A stretch of DNA of 64,000 nucleotides from Nocardia terpenica (GTDB taxonomy: Bacteria > Actinomycetota > Actinomycetes > Mycobacteriales > Mycobacteriaceae), in assembly GCF_013186535.1 (NCBI RefSeq), contig NZ_JABMCZ010000003.1, positions 1,302,001-1,366,000 on the forward strand, in the 5' to 3' direction. Below the pieces are notes generated by a model that did no database searches, was not told the DNA's origin, and saw nothing but the letters and a program-made list of their open reading frames with translations. Position 1 is the first letter of the stretch. Every line of letters starts with the position of its first letter. Below, one piece after another: positions 29,260-36,646 of this stretch. The position numbers were made by a program, and so were the translations under genes.

Positions 29260-29852
29260 GGCCGCACCTCCGCGGGGGTGGCGATGCGGGCGGCCAGCCA
29301 GTCCTGGAAGCGACGCCCCAGCACCACCGGATCCGCCAGCAGCTTGGGCACATTCGGCGCATTGCCCGCCGCCAGGCGCACATGCAGCAGCGTCGGCCCG
29401 GGCAGCGCCAGGACCTCCGCCAGGCCGGTGCGCAAGTCGTCCGCGTTCGCGGCGCGGCGGACCGTCCACCCCGCCGCCTCGGCCAGCCGCCCCAGGTCGA
29501 TGCGGTCGGCGTAGGTCGGCAGGTCGGCGGTGGCCCCGTAGACGGCATTGTCCAGCAGCACCAGCACCAGCTTGTCCGGGCGCAGAAAGCCCGCCGTGGG
29601 AAGGACATTCGGGTTCATCAGCAGCGAGCCGTCGCCCTCGACGGTGACCACCTTCGGCACCGCGGAATCCGCGACGGCCAGCGCGAGCCCGGTGCCGACC
29701 GAACCGGCCAGGCCCATGGAATCGAGCAGGTACAGGTGGTTGGGCCGGTCGGCGACGGCGGCGAGTTCCCGGCTGGAGGCCGCGCAGGTCACCACCACCG
29801 GCAGCGTCTCGGTGTGTTCGGCGAGCACCCGCAGGGCATCGATGCGCCGCAC
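29256..29852 (-). CDS. TPP-dependent decarboxylase, beta (TPP-binding) subunit
   Basis: These 198 residues form the pyrophosphate-binding half of a split thiamine-diphosphate decarboxylase. The motif V-E-G-D-G-S-L-L-M-N followed about 25 residues later by L-L-D-N-A binds TPP and Mg. The split resembles ComE of sulfopyruvate decarboxylase and the C-terminal half of phosphonopyruvate decarboxylase. GTG 29852 lies 2 nt after the alpha-subunit stop, so the subunits are coupled. The natural 2-keto acid is not readable from sequence. Confidence 0.82.
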   Translation of the reverse strand: MRRIDALRVLAEHTETLPVVVTCAASSRELAAVADRPNHLYLLDSMGLAGSVGTGLALAVADSAVPKVVTVEGDGSLLMNPNVLPTAGFLRPDKLVLVLLDNAVYGATADLPTYADRIDLGRLAEAAGWTVRRAANADDLRTGLAEVLALPGPTLLHVRLAAGNAPNVPKLLADPVVLGRRFQDWLAARIATPAEVRP

Positions 29853-29854
29853 GA

Positions 29855-30397
29855 TCAGGCCGCCTTTCCGTCGGTATTCCAGAAGTGCGCCAGCACGACC
29901 GCGGGCCGGTAGGTCATGCGCGCGTGCGCACCGGCCTCGGTGACCACCGCCTCCCAGTCCGAAGCCGCACTGCGCCGGTCGATCTCGAAGACCGGCAGGC
30001 CGAGCCGCGACAGCAGGCCCGGCACGTGCTGGCTGAACGTGTGGATCATCGAGTTGTACTCGCCGAGGCCGCCGCGGGTGTTCGCGACGATCAGCAGCGG
30101 CAGGTGGTAGGCCAGGTTGAACGTGGTCAGCGCCGTCAGCGCATTCCCGAACCCGTTGTCCTGCATGACGATCGCCCCGAACCGCCCGGCCAGCGGCAAC
30201 GCCCCGAGCACCCCCGCGGCCTCCTCCTCCCGCGACAGCGCGAACACGGTCTCCGACCGCCCGTCCGCCCCGCCACTGGACTCGACCAGAGCGGAGATGA
30301 CCGGCGCGACACTGACCGAGGGCACATACCCGACCAGATCGACCCGCGCCGCCCATATCCCCCGGGCCACCGCCGATGCGTACGAAGTGAGGTCCAC
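29855..30397 (-). CDS. TPP-dependent decarboxylase, alpha (pyrimidine-domain) subunit
   Basis: The 180 residues match the pyrimidine-binding half of split TPP decarboxylases (ComD-like). The cofactor-activating Glu is in S-R-E-E-E-A-A-G and is followed by M-Q-D-N-G-F-G-N. Together with the beta subunit it should convert a 2-keto acid to an aldehyde plus CO2. GTG 30397 has AAAGGA 6 nt upstream. It is the first gene of the operon; the palindrome at 30467-30480 lies about 70 bp upstream. Confidence 0.82.
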   Translation of the reverse strand: MDLTSYASAVARGIWAARVDLVGYVPSVSVAPVISALVESSGGADGRSETVFALSREEEAAGVLGALPLAGRFGAIVMQDNGFGNALTALTTFNLAYHLPLLIVANTRGGLGEYNSMIHTFSQHVPGLLSRLGLPVFEIDRRSAASDWEAVVTEAGAHARMTYRPAVVLAHFWNTDGKAA

Positions 30398-30466
30398 AGC
30401 ATGTCCTTTCCGGATCAGCCACCTGGTGGCAGCTCACCAATGCTTGGAAACATACTAGTTATTATG

Positions 30467-30480
30467 AGTGGCATGCAACT
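30467..30480. promoter_or_regulatory. Palindromic operator before the decarboxylase operon
   Basis: AGTGGCATGCAACT is an inverted repeat (AGT-N-GCATGC-N-ACT) 70 bp upstream of the alpha-subunit start. Read toward the gene, TTGCAT inside it could serve as the -35 element, with TAGTAT about 16 nt later as -10. The same site occurs before the MFS gene at 32933. The GntR/FCD regulator between them is the likely binder. Confidence 0.65.
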
Positions 30481-30481
30481 A

Positions 30482-30751
30482 GATCCCGGCCAAAAGCACG
30501 CCGGGATCGACTGTGAACGAGCATGCCGGGATCGACTATGAACAAGCATGCCGGGATCGACTGTGAACGAGTGTGCCGGGATCGACTATGGGCAAGCATG
30601 CCGGGATCGACTGTGGGCGCAGCCGGGATCATGGGGGAGGGCGGGTGACTGAGAGGGGGCCAGGGGCGTTGGGCCTTCTTATCCCGGCATGCCAATTTCC
30701 GTCATCCCGGCATGCCGATTTCTGTCATCCCGGCATGCTTTTGGCCGGGAT
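30482..30751. repeat. Family 1 repeat, locus B: two opposed half-unit arrays, each capped by a hairpin
   Basis: The left array starts with a hairpin (30482-30508; arms GATCCCGGC/GCCGGGATC, minus orientation). Four 25-bp half-units (30509-30608) and one shorter unit to 30630 follow; odd and even units alternate GACTGTG and GACTATG. After about 50 bp, the right array has two 23-bp half-units (30681-30726) ending in a plus-orientation hairpin (30727-30751; arms ATCCCGGC/GCCGGGAT, loop ATGCTTTTG). The GntR stop codon starts at the last base of this hairpin. Confidence 0.9.
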
Positions 30752-31473
30752 CAGTAAGTGATCTGCTCGCCCTCGGGCACCGAGACCGACACCCAGCGCC
30801 GCCATTCGGCGACCAGGCCGCGGTCGTTGTCGCTGCTGTGGGCGACGAGGAGGTCGCCGGAGCGGACCAGGTGCAGGCGCATGGCGCGTTCGGCGGCGAG
30901 GCCGTCGCGTTTGCGCAGGGCGTCGATGATGTCGCGGTGGTCGCGCAGGGCGGTTTCCACCGGCTGGTAGCGCGGGACGCTGTGGCGGCCGTCGAGGGTC
31001 AGCGTCTGGCGCAGCTCGCGAACGAACTTGGCCAGTCGGCGATTACCGCTGGCGGCGAGGATGAGCTCGTGCAGCCGCTCGTCGGCGGCGAAGTATTCCG
31101 GGCCGCCGTCGGCGAGCCGCTCCATGATCCGGTACTCGGCCAGCATCGCCTCGTCGTCGCGGCTGGTCATCACCGCCGCGGCGCTGCGGCAGGCGGGCGG
31201 CTCCAGCAGCACCCGCAGGCTGCACAGGTCCACGATGCCGCGCCCGTCCTGGCCGACCACCCGGGCGCCGCGATTGCGTTCGATGCGCACCAGGCCCAGA
31301 TCGGCCAGCTTCAGCAGGGCCTCGCGCACGGGAGTCCGCGAGGCGCCGAACATTTCGCCGAGCTCGCGCGAGGAGTACAGCACGCCGCGCTCGAGCCGTC
31401 CCTGCCGGATCGCGTCGCGAATATCCTCGGCGATCTGCTCGGACTTGCTGTCTGCTGGCACATCCTGCGACAC
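30751..31473 (-). CDS. GntR-family regulator with FCD domain
   Basis: The 240-residue protein has an N-terminal winged helix (I-A-E-D-I-R-D-A-I-R-Q-G-R-L, then S-R-T-P-V-R-E-A-L-L-K-L) and a C-terminal all-helical FCD domain with histidines suited to metal/carboxylate binding (D-E-R-L-H, R-D-H-R-D-I). FCD regulators usually respond to organic-acid intermediates. GTG 31473 follows GAAGAGG with a 4-nt gap; an upstream frame extension is possible. It lies downstream of the MFS gene on the same strand and beside the decarboxylase operon, and probably controls both through the shared palindrome. Confidence 0.85.
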   Translation of the reverse strand: MSQDVPADSKSEQIAEDIRDAIRQGRLERGVLYSSRELGEMFGASRTPVREALLKLADLGLVRIERNRGARVVGQDGRGIVDLCSLRVLLEPPACRSAAAVMTSRDDEAMLAEYRIMERLADGGPEYFAADERLHELILAASGNRRLAKFVRELRQTLTLDGRHSVPRYQPVETALRDHRDIIDALRKRDGLAAERAMRLHLVRSGDLLVAHSSDNDRGLVAEWRRWVSVSVPEGEQITY

Positions 31474-31542
31474 GAGACCTCTTCGTGGAAACCCGACGAG
31501 CAAATGGTGACCCGCCCACGGCCGGGTGCCCCGGGCGAGTGT

Positions 31543-32874
31543 TCAGCGTAGTCGCTCACCAGGTGTGGCCCCACACCCCACGCCGGATGCCAGCACGGCC
31601 AGCACCCCGAACGCCGCCACATTGGCGAAGATCATCACGCTCATCGCCGGTCCGGTATCGCCGCCGGTGGCGTCCTGAATCCAGCCGAAGGCATAGGGAC
31701 TGACGAATCCGGCCGCATTGCCCAGCGAATTGATCAGCGCGATCCCGCTGGCCGCGCCCGCCCCGGCCAGATACCCGGTCGGCACGCTCCAGAACAGCGG
31801 CTTCGCGGTCTGCGCCGCCATGGTCGCCACGGTGATCGTCACGAAAGCCACCGCCGGAGCGTCGAGCCGGACCGCAGTGATCGCGAACGCCGCCACCGAG
31901 ACGGCGAGCGCGATCAGCACCGGCCGCGCCGAGCGCTCGTCGCGCACCAGCCGCCCGGTGCCGTACATGCAGATCGCGGCCGCCAGGAACGGCACCGCCG
32001 ACAGCCAGCCCACCTGGATGCCGCTCAGCCCGTGACCGGCCTTCTCTATCACCGAGGGCATCCAGTACGTCAGCGGATACGCCCCGCACAGCAGCAGAAA
32101 ATAGGCCGCACACAACGCGATCACCTTCCCGCTGCGCAGCGCGGCCAGGTGCCCGGCGGGTGCGGCGGCCGCGCGTTCGGCGTGTTCGGCCGCCAATGTC
32201 TCGGTGAGCCAAGCCTTTTCGGAATCGGTGAGCCAGCGCGCGTGCGCGGGCGTCTCGGTCAGGGCGAGGAAGAACGCCACCCCGAGCACGATCGCCGGAA
32301 CCCCGCCCACGATGAACACCCAGCGCCAGCCCGACAGCCCCCATGCGCCGTCGAGGGTGTCCAGAATCCAGCCGTTGAGCGGGCCGCCGATCACGCTGGC
32401 CACCGGAATCGCCACCATCACCGTCGAAATCACCCGCGTGCGTTCGGCATTCGGATACCAGCGGGTGAGGTACACGATGATGCCCGGGAAGAATCCGGCC
32501 TCGGCGACGCCGAGCAGAAACCGCAGCGCGCACACCGTCGCGAAGTTCGGCGCGAAGGCCGTCGCGGCGGCGATCAGCCCCCAGGTCACCAGGATTCGGC
32601 TCAGCCACAGCCGCGCGCCCACCCTGGACATGACGATATTGCTGGGCACCTCGGCGAGAATGTAGCCGACGAAGAAGATTCCGGCGACGAACCCGTACTG
32701 GGTGGCGCTCAGGCCGAACGTCTTGTCCATCCCGAACTTGGCGAAGCCGACATTGATCCGGTCCACATAGCTGACGACGTAGCCGACCATCAGCAGCGGC
32801 ACCACCCGCAGGGTGATCTTGCGGAGCGCACGCGCTCGCAGCCGATCGTCGGACCGGGGGACTACACCGTCCAT
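31543..32874 (-). CDS. MFS anion/sugar-acid transporter (ACS family)
   Basis: This 443-residue carrier with 12 predicted membrane spans belongs to the anion:cation symporter group, which imports hexuronates, galactonate, phthalate and similar acids. Family features are Y-V-D-R-I-N-V-G-F-A in the first helix, A-E-V-P-S-N-I-V and L-L-G-V-A-E-A-G-F-F-P-G. ATG 32874 is preferred because GGAGG precedes it by 4 nt. It is the first gene of an MFS-GntR unit with the operator at 32933-32950. It probably imports the acid degraded by the adjacent operon. Confidence 0.85.
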   Translation of the reverse strand: MDGVVPRSDDRLRARALRKITLRVVPLLMVGYVVSYVDRINVGFAKFGMDKTFGLSATQYGFVAGIFFVGYILAEVPSNIVMSRVGARLWLSRILVTWGLIAAATAFAPNFATVCALRFLLGVAEAGFFPGIIVYLTRWYPNAERTRVISTVMVAIPVASVIGGPLNGWILDTLDGAWGLSGWRWVFIVGGVPAIVLGVAFFLALTETPAHARWLTDSEKAWLTETLAAEHAERAAAAPAGHLAALRSGKVIALCAAYFLLLCGAYPLTYWMPSVIEKAGHGLSGIQVGWLSAVPFLAAAICMYGTGRLVRDERSARPVLIALAVSVAAFAITAVRLDAPAVAFVTITVATMAAQTAKPLFWSVPTGYLAGAGAASGIALINSLGNAAGFVSPYAFGWIQDATGGDTGPAMSVMIFANVAAFGVLAVLASGVGCGATPGERLR

Positions 32875-32932
32875 CTTTCCTCCACGCGGAACTAACGGCA
32901 TGCCACAGCTCTTGGTGACATGCTTTAAAGAA

Positions 32933-32950
32933 TAAGTGGCATGCTACTTA
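32933..32950. promoter_or_regulatory. Palindromic operator before the MFS-GntR unit
   Basis: TAAGTGGCATGCTACTTA is palindromic at all but one base pair and shares AGTGGCATGC-N-ACT with the site at 30467. A weaker copy with GTGGCATGCC read on the minus strand lies at 32897-32906, inside the leader. Sites at both promoters of the cassette support a single regulator. Confidence 0.65.
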
Positions 32951-33112
32951 TCTGTGATGGGGCCCACAAGGCATTCGGTGGATTCGAATCCGCTCGGAGC
33001 CGATTCATCGGATCAGAAATTTTAATGATTGAAGTTTTTAACCGACTATGGTTTCCTGATGTTCGACACCTGAATCCCCCTCCGTGTCACCGGTTTTCGA
33101 GAGGACATCGAC

Positions 33113-34273
33113 ATGAACTCCGCACACCCCCGCATCGCCATCGTCGGCGCAGGTCTGGGCGGTCTGGCCTGTGCCCGCGCCCTCCGGCTGCACGGCATCG
33201 AAGCCACCGTCTACGAACGCGAGACCTCGCCGCGCGCCCGCGGCCAGGGCGGCACGCTCGACCTGCACGGCGACACCGGCCAGGCCGCCATGCGCGCCTG
33301 CGGGCTGTACGACCGATTCCGCGCCCTGGCCCGCCCCGAGGACGAGCGCATGGTCGCGGTCGACCCGATCACCGCGGCCGTGCTGTCCGAGCAGTGCCCC
33401 GAGGGCGAGGGCTTCGCGCCGGAGATCGACCGCGCCCAACTCCGCACGCTGCTCCTGGATTCCGTGGCCGCGGACACCGTGGTCTGGGGCAGGGCCGCCG
33501 CGACCGTCGCGCCGCGCGCCGACGGCACGGCCCGCCTGCGTTTCGCCGACGGCGGCAGCATCGACGCCGATCTGATCGTCGGCGCGGACGGCGCGCGCTC
33601 CCGCGTCCGCCCCGCCCTCTCCGACGCGATGCCCACCTACCTGGGCACGACCTACATCGAGACCCGGATCGACGACGCCGACCGCCGCGAACCCGAACTC
33701 GCCCGTTTCGTCGGCCACGGCACGATGGTCGCGGAGGGCGCGGGGACGCAGATCTTCGTGCAGCGCAACAGCGGCGGCCGCCTGCACATCTATGTCACGC
33801 TCGAGGACGCACCGGACTGGTACGTCGCGGCCGGTGTGGACCTCGACGACACCGAGGCCGTCCGCACCCACCTGCTGGCCCGGCTCGACGGCTGGCACGA
33901 CACCCTGCGCGCGCTGATCCGGTGCGGCGACGCGCCTTTCGTGAACCGGCCGCTGTACACCCTGCCGGTCGGCCATGCCTGGCAGCACATTCCGGGCGTC
34001 ACGCTGCTCGGCGACGCCGCACATCTCATGCCGCCCTTCGGAATCGGCGCCAACCTCGCGCTGTACGACGGGGCCGAACTCGGGGGCGCGATCGCGGAGC
34101 ACACCGAACTCGACGCGGCCGTGCGCGCCTACGAGCGCGCCATGCTGCCCCGCTCGACCGCAGCGGCGCAGGAGTGCGCACGCATGCTCGCCGCCCCGAA
34201 CGACGAGCCGATGCTCGTCGACGAGGTGCGCCGCCGCCTGAACGATCTGGCCCTGAACGCCGGGGCCGACTGA
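33113..34273 (+). CDS. FAD-dependent monooxygenase, TetX-like
   Basis: The 386-residue flavoprotein starts with the Rossmann G-A-G-L-G-G-L and has the second FAD motif G-D-A-A-H-L-M-P-P-F-G-I-G-A-N. The segment G-G-T-L-D-L-H-G-D-T-G-Q-A-A-M-R resembles the tetracycline-inactivating TetX enzymes very closely (there G-G-T-L-D-L-H-K-G-S-G-Q-E-A-M). A drug- or polyketide-hydroxylating role is inferred; homology alone does not prove tetracycline turnover. ATG 33113 has GAGAGGA about 8 nt upstream. The preceding stretch near 33010-33060 is unusually A/T-rich and probably holds its promoter. Confidence 0.8.
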   Translation: MNSAHPRIAIVGAGLGGLACARALRLHGIEATVYERETSPRARGQGGTLDLHGDTGQAAMRACGLYDRFRALARPEDERMVAVDPITAAVLSEQCPEGEGFAPEIDRAQLRTLLLDSVAADTVVWGRAAATVAPRADGTARLRFADGGSIDADLIVGADGARSRVRPALSDAMPTYLGTTYIETRIDDADRREPELARFVGHGTMVAEGAGTQIFVQRNSGGRLHIYVTLEDAPDWYVAAGVDLDDTEAVRTHLLARLDGWHDTLRALIRCGDAPFVNRPLYTLPVGHAWQHIPGVTLLGDAAHLMPPFGIGANLALYDGAELGGAIAEHTELDAAVRAYERAMLPRSTAAAQECARMLAAPNDEPMLVDEVRRRLNDLALNAGAD

Positions 34274-34276
34274 GCC

Positions 34277-35323
34277 TCAGTCGTGGCCGAGCAGCCAGGG
34301 ATCGTTGGAGTTCACCGCGACGAGCAGGTGGCGGATCGCGGCGACGCGACGCTCCTTGCCCGGCAACAGATCCAGGGCGCACTCCGGATCGGCGGGCGGG
34401 CCGAGGTGGGTGCAGCCGCGCGGGCAGTCCTCGATGGCGTCGGCCAGATCGGCGAAGGCGAGAATGACATCGTCCGGGGTGATGTGCGCGAGCCCGAAGG
34501 AGCGGATACCGGGGGTGTCGATCACCCAGCCGCCGTCCGGCAGCGGCAGCGCCATCGACTGGGTCGAGGTGTGCCGCCCCTTGCCGACGCCGGAGACCTC
34601 GCCGACGGCCCGCTCCGCATCCGGCACCAGCCGGTTCACCAGCGTCGACTTGCCGACCCCGGAGTGGCCGAGCAGGCAGGTCAGCTTGTCCCGCAACAGA
34701 TCCCGGATCGGCTCCAGAGTGTCGTCGCGGCCGCCATAGACGATGGTGAGATCCAGATCCCGGAATTCCGCGGCGAAATCGGACTCGGCGGCCAGATCGT
34801 GTTTGGTCAGGCACAGAATCGGTTGCAGCCCACCGGCATACGCGGCGACCATGGCGCGCTCCACGAATCCGGTGCGCGGCGGCGGATCGGCCAGCGCCAC
34901 CACGATGAACAACCGCTCGGCATTGGCGACCACCACCCGCTCGAACGGATCGGTGTCATCGGCCGTGCGGCGCAACACGGTTCGGCGATCGGCCACCCGC
35001 ACGATGCGGGCCAGGGTGTCGGGCCTGCCGGTCAGATCGCCCACCACGTCCACCTGATCGCCGACCACGATCGGGGTGCGGCCCAGCTCGCGGGCGCGCA
35101 TGGCGACCAGCGGCCGATCCGGATCGCCGTCGAGCACGCAACTCCAGCGCCCCCGGTCGACGGCGGTGACCATGGCGGTCACCGCGTCCCGGTGTTCGGG
35201 GCGGGTCTTGGTGCGGGGCCGCGAGCCTCTGCCCGGACGGACCCGGACATCGGACTCGTCGTACTCCCGCCGCCTCAGCGCGGCGCCCCTGCCGCGCCGG
35301 AGTCGTGCAGCATCGCCTCCCAC
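34277..35323 (-). CDS. rsgA: Small ribosomal subunit biogenesis GTPase RsgA
   Basis: RsgA is a circularly permuted GTPase that checks late 30S maturation. An N-terminal OB domain is followed by the permuted GTPase order: L-T-K-H-D (G4), then G-H-S-G-V-G-K-S-T-L-V-N (G1) and D-T-P-G-I-R-S-F-G (G3), and a C-terminal zinc motif with C-P-R-G-C-T-H-x9-C. GTG 35323 gives 348 residues but lies 49 nt inside aroA with no ribosome site. A CTG at 35278 overlaps the aroA TGA, has AGGGG 7 nt before it and gives the N-terminus typical of relatives (R-R-R-E-Y-D-E-S-D-V). The start is therefore uncertain. Confidence 0.9.
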   Translation of the reverse strand: MGGDAARLRRGRGAALRRREYDESDVRVRPGRGSRPRTKTRPEHRDAVTAMVTAVDRGRWSCVLDGDPDRPLVAMRARELGRTPIVVGDQVDVVGDLTGRPDTLARIVRVADRRTVLRRTADDTDPFERVVVANAERLFIVVALADPPPRTGFVERAMVAAYAGGLQPILCLTKHDLAAESDFAAEFRDLDLTIVYGGRDDTLEPIRDLLRDKLTCLLGHSGVGKSTLVNRLVPDAERAVGEVSGVGKGRHTSTQSMALPLPDGGWVIDTPGIRSFGLAHITPDDVILAFADLADAIEDCPRGCTHLGPPADPECALDLLPGKERRVAAIRHLLVAVNSNDPWLLGHD

Positions 35324-36570
35324 AGGGCGACGAAGTCGGGCAGCGTCTTGGCGGTGGTGCCGATGTCCTCGATCCGCACGCCCGGGACGCGCAGCCCGAG
35401 AATGGCGCCCGCGGTGGCCATGCGGTGGTCGGCGTAGGAATGCCACGGGCCGCCGTGCAGCGGGGCGGGCACGATGTCCAGGCCGTCCTCGGTCTCGGTG
35501 ACCTTGCCGCCCAGCCGGTTGATCTCGGTGGACAACGCCGCCAACCGGTCGGTCTCGTGACCGCGCAGGTGCGCGATGCCACGCAGCCGCGACGGGGAAT
35601 CGGCCAGCGCGGCCAGGGCCGCCACGGTCGGGGCGAGCTCGCCGACGTCGTGCAGGTCGATATCGATACCCGCCAGCCGATCCGGCCCGTGCACCGTCAG
35701 TTTGCCGTCGAAGCGGCGGACCTCCGCGCCCATCCGCACCAGGATCTCGCGGATCACGTCGCCGGGCTGGGTGGTCAGCTGCGGCCAGTGCGGGATGACC
35801 ATCTCACCGCCGGTGACCGCGGCCGCGGCCAGGAACGGTGTGGCATTGGACAGGTCCGGCTCGACCTCCCAGTCCACGGCGTGCACGGTGCCGGGCGCGA
35901 CCGTCCACACCTGCTCCTTGCGCGGATCGGTCGGCGCCTCGACCCGCACGTCGGCCTGGCGCAGCATCTGCACGGTCATCTCGATGTGCGGCATGGACGG
36001 CAGCGGCTCGCCCTCGTGCCGCACGGTGACGCCCCGCTCGAACCGGGCCGCCGACAGCAGCAGACCGGACACGAACTGCGAGGAACCGGACGCATCGATG
36101 GTGACCTCGCCGCCGCGCAGCGCGCCCGCGCCGTGCACCACGAACGGCAGCGCGTCGCCGTCGATGTCGACGCCGAGGCGGCGCAGCGCGTCCAGGATGG
36201 TGTGCAGCGGGCGCAGCCGGGCCTGGTCGTCGCCGGAGAAGGCGACGTCGCCGCGGGCCAGCGCGGCGACCGACGGCAGGAACCGCATGACGGTTCCGGC
36301 CAGCCCGCAGTCCACCTCGGCGCCGCGCAGCGTGGCGGCCGGGGTGACGGCGAGAGTGTCGGCGTCACCGGTGATTTCGGTGCCCATCGCGCGCAGCGCC
36401 GAGATCATGAGATTGGTATCGCGACTGCGCAACGCACCGGTGATGGTGGAGGGCCGATCGGCCAGCGCGGCCAGGATCAGTGCCCGGTTGGTGATCGACT
36501 TCGACCCGGGCAGGGTCACGGTCGCATGCACGGGGTGGTCGGTATGGGGCGCGGGCCAGAAACTCACCAC
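35275..36570 (-). CDS. aroA: 3-phosphoshikimate 1-carboxyvinyltransferase (EPSP synthase)
   Basis: AroA joins phosphoenolpyruvate and shikimate-3-phosphate in aromatic amino-acid synthesis. The 431-residue protein begins W-P-A-P and has L-P-G-S-K-S-I-T-N-R-A-L, N-C-G-L-A-G-T-style D-C-G-L-A-G-T-V-M-R-F, and the later D-G-L-D-I-V-P region. The Gly in L-A-G-T-V is the usual class I form. Two adjacent GTG codons (36570, 36567) can start it. aroA and rsgA overlap in the same direction, matching Rv3227/Rv3228 neighbours. Confidence 0.95.
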   Translation of the reverse strand: MVSFWPAPHTDHPVHATVTLPGSKSITNRALILAALADRPSTITGALRSRDTNLMISALRAMGTEITGDADTLAVTPAATLRGAEVDCGLAGTVMRFLPSVAALARGDVAFSGDDQARLRPLHTILDALRRLGVDIDGDALPFVVHGAGALRGGEVTIDASGSSQFVSGLLLSAARFERGVTVRHEGEPLPSMPHIEMTVQMLRQADVRVEAPTDPRKEQVWTVAPGTVHAVDWEVEPDLSNATPFLAAAAVTGGEMVIPHWPQLTTQPGDVIREILVRMGAEVRRFDGKLTVHGPDRLAGIDIDLHDVGELAPTVAALAALADSPSRLRGIAHLRGHETDRLAALSTEINRLGGKVTETEDGLDIVPAPLHGGPWHSYADHRMATAGAILGLRVPGVRIEDIGTTAKTLPDFVALWEAMLHDSGAAGAPR

Positions 36571-36646
36571 CCCATCTTCGCCTATCGGACGATCCCGTAT
36601 GCGCCAGCCCACGAACTTCTCACCGGACCGCCATGTTTCGGGTGGG

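Noticed and set aside
30482..30751. CRISPR-like array of short repeats
   Set aside because: Units are contiguous 23-25 bp tandem copies with no unique spacers, and no cas genes are nearby.
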